64,000 bases of DNA from positions 10,788,001-10,852,000 of the forward strand of contig NC_061473.1 of the NCBI RefSeq assembly GCF_022581195.2, read 5' to 3'. The position numbers and the translations under genes were made by a program. Below, in pieces: positions 1 to 11,818 of this stretch. Positions within the stretch are counted from its first letter, which is position 1; each line of letters starts with the position of its first letter. The notes under the pieces were generated by a model. It saw only the letters and a program-made list of their open reading frames with translations. It did no database searches and was not told where the DNA came from. This DNA comes from Helicoverpa zea (Eukaryota; Arthropoda; Insecta; Lepidoptera; Noctuidae).

Positions 1-3000
1 CGCAGCTCCCAGCTCAGCGAGTACACCAGCACCTCGTCCACGGCTGCGACACACGCACGATTTATTATTTATTTTTTATTCTTAGGGAAGCTTACAGACT
101 AATGTACATTTTAATAACTTACTATATTTCTAACTTGCTAACAACAAGTTTCCGCCATATAACTATCGTACACATAACAACAATTTTGAAAAAGAGTAAA
201 CATTAACTATTTAGTGATGAGTGAAAGTCTATTACTATAATAGATACTATATTAACATAGTCACTTATTTATTTCTAAATTAAAGAATATATAAATTTAG
301 GCAACGCATTATGGATATAAATATCGACATTTATAGACAGGAGTCAATCTATAAAAAAATATTTGCTAATAAACTTTTTACTACGATAACTTTTGTGCAA
401 AAGAGATCTACATACAGCCAAGTCTTCTGGCATATTATTGAATCAATCAAATCAAATCAAATCAGTAGAAACAGAAGCAATCTGCATAAGTGGCCTACGC
501 CTGAGCCCTAGAAGGTTAGTACGCAAGTGAAATAGTTCAGGACAATACTTCACTCCTTTAATGTATAACGTTACATTATTTTTATGTGTTCTTTCTCCAA
601 GTCTTTTCCCAAACTATGTTGGGGTCGGCTTCCAGTCTAACCGGATGTAGCTGAGTATCAGTGCTTTACAACCCAATACTTTTTTTATGTACATACTCCT
701 TTAATATAACAATATGCACCGTGCTTCTAGTCCAATCAAATGTTGCAATATATAGCATAAACTCGGTATACAGCTTCAGATGCGTTAAATCTGGATGGAT
801 TGTTCATGTCTTCTCATAGATATAGAATAGAAGATGAAAGATTGGCCTTCATGTGATACGATTAAAGCAGAAACTGATGTCAGTATCAGCGACATGTACA
901 TTTGTTGTGAAGGGATGAAGTAAGACGGTGTATATTAGAGAGCGGTCACCGATGCAGGCCGTGTCGCGCGCGTCGTAGCCGGCGGCGCAGCGGCACTCGC
1001 TGGCGAGCTCGCCGACGGGCAGGCACAGGTGCGCGCAGGGCCGGGCCCGGCGCGCGCAGGCCCCGGGCGCGCCGCGCTGCAGCGCCGCGTCGTACACGCG
1101 CAGCGCCACCACGCCCTCCGTGTTGCTGCGCAGCACGCGCGCGGACGCGGCGGCACACGCGCGCTTGTCGCACGCGCGCAGCGCCGCGTCCGCCGCGTCG
1201 GCCCACAGCAGCGTCGCGCCGTACACCTCCAGCGCCGTGGGCCGCGCGCCGCGCCCCAGCTCCAGCTGCCGGCACATGTCGTCGTGCTCACTACTACTCG
1301 CATGCTCTGCTTGTTGCTATATTCTCATTACCATCATATATTTTACTTATTTGACTACATGACAATGGGAACATTTAGAAAGTAGTGTTGGACTCGACAC
1401 AAAACTACTACAAACGACTTTCATCTCAATGTACAACGACATCTCTCGAGTAGTAAACTAGGAAGCTTTGATTATATATACAAGCTGTTGATTTGCATCC
1501 GTGCCATATTCAAGGAGGTAATTATGCTAATGATTCTCGACCCAAATCAATAAAAGAATTGGTACGTATTTTTTTTTCTTTAATTTTTTTTCGGAATTCC
1601 GTAAATGTCATCTAGCCTTATTTAAACTTGTCGCGTATGTTACTGGCGTTAAAACCGTGCTGCACCCTCACACAAACGCAAACACAAAGCATACGCAACG
1701 ATCACTCATAAATTTCATTCATAAAATTGGATTACATCGAAAATACCACGACATTACAATGACAAAAAAAGCAGTGCATATTAGTTATTTCCCATCTACT
1801 GTAATTCCAATCGATTATATACGTATTGTATGTCCTCCTCCTGAACTATGGCACAAATGCAAATCAACACCTTGTATGTCTAGATGTAGCGTCGAGTGCG
1901 CGCAAGCGTGGAAAAAATGTCGATGTACTGTTCATCGACAGGAGCTTTCCCGTCAATCAGAACAGATCGTGCCACTTAACTGTTAAAACGTATTACGCGC
2001 GCTAACTAAAATACAAATAACAGAGATAAAATGACGACATGTGCAATTAAAGTCTGCCGGAATTATAAAGGAAGGCTAAAAAGTGCCAATAACATCACCC
2101 ATCATTGGTAACTGACCCAGAAAATAAATATTTGTTTTTTGTAATTATGTTTACTAAATCACGCCATATTGTATCAGTGTTGCCAGTTTCTGTTTTTAAC
2201 CGACTTCCCAAAAAGGAGAAGGTTTTCAATTCGGCCGGTATATACAAGCTGTTGATTTGTTGATGTCAGAAGGAGGACATAAAATACGTAAATAATCGAT
2301 TGGAATTACAGTAGACGGAAAATAGCTAATATACACTGCTTTTTTTGTCATTGTGATGTCGTAGTATTTCAGAAGTAATCCAATTTTATGAATGAAATTT
2401 ATGAATAATTGTTGCGTATGCTTTGTGTTTGCGTTTGTGTGAGGGCGCAGCACGGTTTTAAGGCCAGTTACACACGCGCCAAGTTTAAATACGGATAGAT
2501 GACATTGACGGAATTCCGAAAAAAAAAAAGATTAAAAAAAAATTACGTACCAATTTTTTTGTTGATTTGGGTCGAGAATCATTAGCATAATTACGTCCTT
2601 GAATATGGCATGGATGCAAATCAACAGCTTGTATATTTTTTTTTCTATGTATGTACATCGATTACTCCGAAGTTTATAGACCGATTTACGTGATTCTTTT
2701 TTTGTTCGACGCGGAATAGCTGCCAGTTGGTCCCATAGTCATCAGGTCAGGATCTGATGATGGAAACCCTGAGAAATCGAGGGCAACCTTCGAAAGTTGT
2801 AGGCATACATAGGGTAAAAAATTTGACACTCAGGTGTATGCCTGAAAGCTCTATTTAACAGTGAAGGTTTGGAGCTGGCCTGATGATGGACACCAGAGAG
2901 GGTCGAGGGAACTCGACAACTGAATATGTAAACTACCTCGTGTTCGTGCTTGTATTATTTGTATTGACGAGACCTTTGCAACAGTGAAGGTTTGGAGCTG

Positions 3001-6000
3001 ACCTGATGATGGAGACCAGAGAAGGTCGAGGGAACTCGACAACTGAATATGTAAACTACCTCGTATTTGGGCTTGTATTCTTTGTATTGATGAGAACTTT
3101 CCACTTATATGGATATATTCGTATCACTGAAAAGCTGTAAATAAAAAACTTTTTTACAAAAAAATTAAAAAGTCGGTTTAATTTTTTTATAAAAAAGTTT
3201 TTTATTTTTCATTTTCCCAACTTCACGTGTCTATGTTATGTATAAAGGATATTTTTTTAAGCATTGCGCAAAAAAATTATAGGTATAATCCAATACAATA
3301 ATCCAATCCAATACAATAAAGAATCCAATACAATAATGCCTTCAGGTTGCTGATGGGACTGCCTCGCTACTGCAGCGCATCGGCGATGTTTGCAGAGTCG
3401 AATATAGACGGCTTCCATGCCATCATCAGAAAAAGAGTAGCATCGTTGATGCGTAGGGTGCGGGACAGTTCCAACAGCTACCTGAGGCTAATAGCTTGTA
3501 AGATTGAAAGTCCCATATGGAGGCATTGGGTATTATTACATACATTAAAATAAGCTTACTAACATAGATCTTAAGTATTATGTATTACTAACAAAATATG
3601 GACAAAATAAGTCTGAAATAAAGAATTTGAATTGAATTGAATTGAATAATTTCTATTTTTATTGCTCGGATAGACATTTTCTGATTCTCCAAAATATTAT
3701 CTACTATTATTTGATTAGTAAATTATGGTCATCAACGTAACATCATTTTTTAATAGAATTCCAAGTAATCCTATTGTTAGGAGTCAGTGGATAGACTGCA
3801 TTAAAAAAAGCCGCGGAGATGCGATGTGGACACCAACAAAAATACCGTAGTGTGTTCCGATCACTTCCGCAGCAAGGACATGAGTACTGTCGACAAGATA
3901 GGGCGCCGAAGACTTACAATAGGAGCAGTGCCAAGCAAGGATCAATTTTCTTTAAAGTTATAGTTAAACCGAATAACACTATGTATACAAACTTATTTAA
4001 TTAGTCTATTTTTTTTTCATCATTTATGGGAGAATCGTAGAAGCTGGTATCATTATTTACGTCAACGCGCAGTGTAAAATGACACCTACACGCACACATG
4101 CATAACAATTTTGTCTCTGCTTCTTTGTTGGGTATGTATGGCGAAACTCCATCTAGACATATATATAATCAAAGCTAGGAAGGAACCCTTATATTTTCGC
4201 CATGTTTGTCCGTCCATCCGCTCTATTCTCAGTAACCGACAGAAATACAGAGCTCTATGGTATCAATATGTAATATATTTTACTAAGCCCCTATTGATTT
4301 ATAAATTCCTATTCAATAATGTATCGCACATTAGGATTGGATTGAAAAAAAAACTTTCCTTCTTTACGAGCAGGGGCGATTGATTGATTGGTACAAAATG
4401 ACATTTTTTAACCGACTTCCCAAAAAGGAGGAGGTTCTCAATTCGGCCGGTATGTTTTTTTTTTTTTTTTTTTTTTTTCTATGTATGTACATCGATTACT
4501 CCGAGGTTTATAGACCGATTTACGTGATTCTTTTTTTGTTCGACGCGAAATAGCTGCCAGTTGGTCCCATAGTCATCAGGTCAGGATCTGATGATGGAAA
4601 CCCTGAGAAATCGAGGGCAACCTTCGAAAGTTGTAGGCATACATAGGGTAAAAACTTGACCCTCAGGTATATGCCTGAAAGCACTATTCAACAGTGAAGG
4701 TTTGGAGCTGACCTGATGATGGAGACCAAAGAAGGTCGAGGGAATTCCACAACTGAATATGTGAAATACCTCGTATTTGGGCTTATATTCTTTGTATTGA
4801 TGAGAACTTTCCATTTATATGGATAGTGACAACTATTCGTATCACTGAAAAGCTGTAAATAAAAAAGTTTTTACAAAAAAATTAAACCGACTTCCAAAAA
4901 CACTAAAAAGCAAAAAAGAAAACTAAATTAAGGTGCATCGGCCTAGAAGTCGGTGGCAAAATTAACTTAGTAACATCCATTAGACACCAACTTCTAGGCC
5001 GATGCACCTTAAATTAGTTTTTTTTTTTTGCTTTTTAGTGTTTTTGGAAGTCCGTTTAATTTTTTTGTAAAAACTTTTTTACATATACGGAATGGTGACT
5101 CACCGTGGTGACTTTACCGGTAGCGACGTCGATGTACTGTATGGTGGAGGAGCCGCTGTTGACCCAGTACAGCCGGTCGGCGTCCACGTCCACGCACAGG
5201 CCTGCAACAGAGCGGCGTGAGGGCGGGCGCGGGGCGCTGCCGGGCAGCGGGAGCACTACGTACTGGTGACGCCGGCCAGGCGCGGGTCGGCGCGCGAGTC
5301 CAGCAGCGCGCGGGGCTGCGTGGCGGCGCCCGTGGCGGCCGTGAGGCGCTCGGCGTCGGGCTCGCGCGCCGCCCAGTACAGGCGGCCGCGGCGCGGGTCC
5401 ACGGCCAGCGCCGACGCGTTGTGCAGGCGCCGCAGCTGCGCCGTGTGCGTGCCCGCCAGCCGCGCCGCCAGCAGCGCGCCGCGCGACGTGTAGTACAGCA
5501 CGCCGGCCGCCCAGTCCAGCGCGAAGCCGCGCGGCTGCTCCACGCCGCTGTCGGCCAGCACGCGCGCCGGCCCGCCCGCCAGCGGCGCCGCGCGCAGCTC
5601 GCTGCTCTCCGTGTCGGCCCAGTACAGCTCGCGCGCCGCCGCCGCGAACTGCAGGCCGGCGGGCTGCGTCACGTGCGGGCCCGACACCGTGGGGATCATG
5701 TGCACCTGCGGCGCCTCCAGGTCCACGCCGCGGATCTCGCCGGCGCGCGCGATCAGCAGCACCTTCTCGTGCGCTGCACACAGAGCGCCCGGTGAGGCGG
5801 GTGGGGCGAGTGGGGCGGGCGGGGCGGGGCGGGGCTGGGCGGTACGTACGCTCGCAGGTGACGTTGTCGGCGGCCAGGCGCATGAGGTGCGGGCAGGCGC
5901 AGTCGCGCTCGGCGGGCGAGTGGATGAGGCACAGGTGCGAGCAGCCGCCGCCGCCGGCGCAGGGGTTGCGGGCCGCGGGCGGCTGGCGGCTGGGGTGCAG

Positions 6001-9000
6001 CACCTTGAGGTCGAAGGGCTGCGTGAGCGTGCGCTGCACCACGGTGACGTCGCTGCCGTCCCACTTGGAGGCGCGCACCACGCTGTTGGAGCGCCAGTCC
6101 GTCCAGTACACGTGCGCCTCGAACACCGTGATGGCGAAGGGGTGCGACAGCGCCGCGTGGCCGCGCAGCACCTGCCGCGCGTCGGCGCCGTCGTACGTGC
6201 TGGTGTGGATGGAGTCGGAGCGCGCGTCCACCCAGTAGAGCCGCCGCGCGCGGTAGTCCAGCGCCAGCCCGTTGGGCCAGGCGCCGCCCGCCAGCGCGTC
6301 CACGCGCAGCAGCACGCGCCGCGCCCGCCCCGCCAGCGACGCGCGCTCGATGCGCGGCGCCGCCTGCTCCCAGTCGCTCCAGAACAGGTAGCCCAGGCGC
6401 GGGTCGGCCGCCACGGCGCGCGGGCTGTCCATGTCGCCCGCCAGCAGCGTGCGCCGGTAGCGCCCGTCCAGCCGCGCCACCTCGATCTGGTGCAGGCTGC
6501 TCTCCACCCAGTACAGGTTGCCGGCCACCCAGTCCACCGCCAGCCCCTCGGCCGTGGACAGCCCCTGGCGCACCACGGGCTCGATGCCGCTGAGCGCGCC
6601 GCCCACGATGGTGCCGCGGTAGATGTTGTCGTCCACCACGTCCGTCCAGTACAGCTGCAGCAGGCCCGAGGCGGGGTCGCGGCGCCAGTCCAGCGCGATG
6701 GTGTTCTTCAGCGAGGAGATGAGCGCGCGCGCCGTCAGCGCCGGCAGCTCCACGCCGCGCACCTCGTGGCGGTTGCTGAACACCAGCAGCGGCGTGGTGC
6801 CGTCCGTGCTCTTGCAGTTGCGGCCGTCGTCGGCCAGGCGGTAGCCGGCGTCGCAGGCGCACTTGTGTCCGGCGCGCGTGGGCACGCACACGTGCGCGCA
6901 CGCGCCCCACGCCGCGCACGCGGCCCGCGCCTCGCACGTGGCGCCGTCCGCGCCCAGCGCCAGCCCCGCCGGGCACGCGCACACGGGCCCGCCCGGCGCC
7001 GCGTGGCACGCGTGCGAGCACGCCGACACCGCGCACATGGGCTCGCCTGCCGATCGTATACACGCGACTAGCGATATGTCATTATACATATACACCTTCC
7101 TCTTTATATAATCACTATCTATTCAAATTGCGCCATCAATTTTTGAAAACCCCGTAAATTTTATTTATATTTTTGACAGCATGAATGTTTTCTGTTTAGA
7201 ATAAATTGTGAGTAGGTACTTATGCTACACTATTTACCATCTTTAAAAAATATTCAAGGTTACGTAGTTTTGAAGATTTAAGACTACAATGGGACATTGG
7301 GACAGAAAAAGCGACTTCGTTCTATATAGTGATAGGCATTTAGAGAAGTAATGGTCGTGTATAAATACCGCAGCGGTCGGCTTCGTCGGCGCCGTCAGCG
7401 CAGTCGGGCGCGCCGTCGCACAGCTGGTGCAGCGGCACGCAGCGCGTCGCGTTGTCGCAGCGCAGCGCGGGCGCGGCGCAGGCGGGCCCCGGCGCCGCGC
7501 AGCCCGCCTCGTCCGAGCCGTCCCGGCAGTCCACGTGCGCGTCGCAGCGGAACTCGCGCCGGATGCACTCGGAGTTGTTGCACTGGAACTCGTGGTCCTC
7601 GCAGGCGGGCGCGGGCGCGGGCGGCGCGGCGGCGGCGCAGGCGCGCTCGTCGCTGGCGTCGGCGCAGTCGGCGTGGCCGTCGCAGTGGTAGTCCCAGGGC
7701 AGGCAGGCGCCGTTGTCGCAGGGGAACATGGCGGCGCTGCAGGGCCGCGCGGCGCACGCCAGCTCGTCGCTGGTGTCGCCGCGGCCGCAGTCGGGCGCGC
7801 CGTCGCAGCGCCACCACAGCGGGATGCAGCGCCGGCTGGCGGCGCACTGGAACTGCTGCGGGCGGCAGGCGGCGCGCGAGCACGCGGCCGCGGCCTCGTC
7901 CGCGCCGTCGTTGCAGTCCTTCTGTCCGTCGCACACCCACGAGTTGGGGATGCAGCGGTTGGTGTCGCAGCGCATGAACTGGTCGGCCGCGCACGTCACG
8001 TTAGCTGCGGACAGAGCGGCGCGTCAGTACACTGGTGGGGGGGCGGCGGCACGGGGCGGCGAGGCACTGACCGCAGGGCCCGCCGGGCGCGGAGTCCTCG
8101 TCGGAGCCGTCGGCGCAGTCGCGGTCGCCGTCGCACACGTACTGCGGCTCGAGGCAGCGCGTCGACCTGCGCACGACACGAGCGTTACTGCACGCTCACA
8201 CATCTCACGCTCAAACGAATTACAATCAATTCAATTCTCAACTCATAATTTTTTCATCCCACCATCTCGGAAAGATAGTTTTACCCTTACACGAGCGTAG
8301 CGAGTGTTTCAATAATTAGAATCCTGAGCGATAGCGAGGGAATCAAAAGAGCACAAGGTGAAAAATCTTTGCACTCGAGTGCAACACGTAACTTTTCATC
8401 CCACCTCATCGAGGAAATTACTAAATGCAAAAAAACAAAATGGCGCGCACATACGAGTATCAAATTAAAAAGATGTACCTATTAAAGTTAACATATTTGA
8501 AAACTCACTTTAAAAATTAAACGACGTTAAAAATCTATGTAAAAACAATAATAAAAATTACTTAATTAATTGATTAATTATTTTAAGCAGTATTTTTTTT
8601 GTGCAATATGTATTTGTTTGAAAAGTCTTATCAAGATTGTCACAAATGGAGTATTGCACACGATGTTCTAAATTCAAATCACTTTGCCGCTCTAGAGGAT
8701 AAGAACGGCTTTTGCGCTCAGATATCAAAGGACTAGAAAAACTACTCTTTCTGAGATGGTGGGATGAAAATACTTTTTGCACATTTTGTACAAGGGCGGA
8801 CTTAACGCCTTAGGCGTTTTCTGCCAGTCTACCTTTGGGTGGTGGAGAAATAGCAATGGTAGTAACTTTAAATAAATAAAAGTTGAGGGGGGGGGGGACA
8901 AATCTCGGAAGTTTTCAAATTTCGGAGCGATTATTTCCGAAAATATTATGTAAGCCCCTATACATTTTTAAATACCTATAAAACGTTAAATTACATGAAC

Positions 9001-11787
9001 ATATTGGTAGCAAACAGCTTTCTAGTGCTAACGGTCACTGAGATTAAGCACGGACGGACGGCCAGACATGGCGAAACTATAAAAACAGGCAGCCGTACAT
9101 TCATCAAGCATGCTCAGCAAAGTATGTACTAGGAGACCCGGTATTCGAACGGACAGTAGAAGACATGAATATATGACATGTCATCGACACGAAAGAAGAA
9201 GGAGAAGTAGAAGAACAACACTCGGACACTGACAAACAAACACCAGACACTCAAGCTACGCATCTATCAGCGCGGGACCAGCCATCCGGGAACAAATCAC
9301 AGCAATCAGGGGGAGGGGGAGGGGAGAGACAAAGTAACAGTAAAAGTTTATTTTTTTCTTTTTAGCGCATTTAAATAAAAGCTTGTTTTTAAAGATTTTT
9401 TTACCGCAATTTATTTTATACTTTTCGCCTGGTGAAAAAAATAGGTTATTCACCATTTTGTAGCGGCGGCCATCTTGGATTTTTATTTCGTAAAGTGCAA
9501 TGTGTTCTACTTGTCAATTCCTTTCATTTGATACCTACCCATATTGTATAGGTACCTTAAAAATAACTAGTCCGCCATCTTGTATATTTAGCCATGTTGG
9601 ATTTAGGATGACGACACATAGCTTAATATGCATTGTCATCCAAACTAAACATGTATGAAAAATTTCAGCTCAATCGGTTGAGGGCAAGTGCCTTAAAATT
9701 TAAAATTCCACCTGAACATACATAGTTACATACATACATACATACTTTGTAAGTTAAATAAAGCTTGTAAAAGTTTGTAAAAAGAGTAGTACTTTTTTTT
9801 TATAAGACAAATACGTGTGGTGAGAGCATACCACACGTATTTGTCTTATAAAAAAAAAGTCGAGTAATCAATCTTACTCAGTATATCGAAAGGTTAAAAG
9901 AATAAAATAAAGGGTAGAAAAATAGGCGACCCGTTCAAGCAGGCATGGGTGCCGGGCGGGCAGGGCGGCGGGCGCGGCGGCGGCGCCGGCTCGCACGCGT
10001 GCGGCGCGGCGGCCGCCGGCGCGCGGCCCTCCCCGCACGCGCACGTGCGCCCGCCCGGCCGCGCCAGGCACAGCTCCGCGCAGCCGCCGTTGTCGCGCGA
10101 GCACGCGTTGTGCCCGCGCCGCGCCGCCTCCGCCACCAGCGTCAGCCCGTACAGCGGCGGCGGCATGCGGTACAGCTCCGCCACCGCGCCGCCCGCGCCG
10201 CGCCGCCGCACCGCGCCCGACCCGTGCTCGCTCCACAGCACGGCGCCCTCGTGCAGCGCCAGCCCGTACGGCTTGAGCAGCGGCGCGTCGGGCGCGTCGG
10301 CCGCCACCAGCGAGCGCTCGCCCGAGGCCAGCGCCAGGCGCTCGATCTTGTTGAGGTAGGTGTCGCACCAGTAGAGCTCGCCGCGCTCCGACAGCGCCAG
10401 GCCGGCGGGCCAGTGCAGCGCGTCCGCCACCAGCGTGCGGCGCGCGCTGCCGTCCATGTGCGCCGCCTCGATGCGCCCGCCCGCGCCGCGCCCCGCCCAC
10501 ACCGACCAGTACATCGTGCTGCAACACCGCACTGCGCTCAGCGCCGCCACCGACACCACACAGAGACTGTCTGCTAGACACTCGTGCAAATATTAGCCAA
10601 AAGTAGGAGAGTATTGGGGCATCTGGATCAAATGATGATCCAGATACCCCAATACTCTCTTTTCAAAATGAGTACTGTATTCAGAATTTTCTATTCAAAA
10701 CGAGACTTCTATTCAAAAACCTTTATTCAAAGTAAGACCTCTATTCACTGAATTAAATAAGTATCGTATCCAGAATTCTCTTTTCAAAATGAGACTTCTA
10801 TTCAAAAACCTTTATTCAAAGTAAGACCTCTATTCACTGAATTAAATAAGTATCGTATCCAGAATTCTCTTTTCAAAATGAGACTTCTATTCAAAAACCT
10901 TTATTCAAAGTAAGACCTCTATTCACTAAACTAAATAAGTACTGTATTCAGAATTCTCTATTCAGAATGAGACTTCTATTCAAAAACCTTTATTTAAAGT
11001 AAGACAACTATCTTAGTTACTTAGAGACCCATCTATAGTAAAAAGGTGGTCCCTCAATACTTACCTTGTCTTTTAGGTAACTTCAATTTAATATGTTTCC
11101 TGAATTGCATTCCCGTATATAATTATATCACGTTTATATATTGTACGTTATTTATGTTGCAACTGCTTACAAACAGCATTTATTTAGACAAATCGAATGA
11201 GCGGTTCATACTAACAGACAAGAGCTGTTCTATGTCTTTGGAAAGCAAATAACATTATTTGATGTTAAAATCATAGGTGTTCCGGAAATAAAACTAGAAA
11301 CTAATGTAAGATGATGATTTATTTATGTTAATAGAGTTCTTAAATAAAGACTTTATTTTCTACACACCACTTATTTAAACAAAATACATTTCTTAAAGCA
11401 CATATATTGTTATGATGTAAACAACATACAATATCTGGAGAAGTTGAATAAGTGTTATACAATGTTTCTAAACTAGGACATTTTTTACTCTCTAAATTAT
11501 GTACATTATCTATTTCTAAGATATCTTTTAACCATACCACTTTTTCACTACCTTTAGTATACACAGATTTATTTTTAAAAAAATTACCGAAATTAGCTTT
11601 ATAGTTAAAATATGGTACGAAGCCCTCGTTCCAGTTTATTCCTTTGTTTTTTTCTATCCAAGCTATTCGCGATCGTTCTTTTTTAGACAAAGTATAAAAC
11701 GGTTGAGGTGGTTTTATCAATAAAACCTGAATGCGTCCTTTGCACATTATTGCTATTTCTTTACAAGCTTTTATTTAACTTGCAATG

Positions 11788-11818
<31 letters not shown>

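Noticed and set aside
2860..3100. Tandem units considered as a CRISPR-like array
   Set aside because: Only two long units with no regular spacers, in an animal genome; simply a duplicated part of a dispersed repeat.
3347..3553. 68-codon frame (MLMGLPRYCSASAMFAESNI)
   Set aside because: Resembles the tail of a non-LTR reverse transcriptase frame, too short and isolated to call as a gene.
5611..7071. 486-codon plus-strand frame opposite LRP1 exon 13
   Set aside because: Arg/Ala/Val-rich shadow of a GC-rich exon; no domain, while the minus-strand frame has clear EGF and YWTD modules.
7427..8248. 273-codon plus-strand frame opposite the LDLR-A cluster
   Set aside because: Composition-driven shadow; the minus strand gives perfect LDLR-A repeats.
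11046..11252. 68-codon frame in the left TIR, repeated at 24960-25175
   Set aside because: Duplicate only because the TIRs are copies; no motif, and the frame is AT-rich and hydrophobic by composition.
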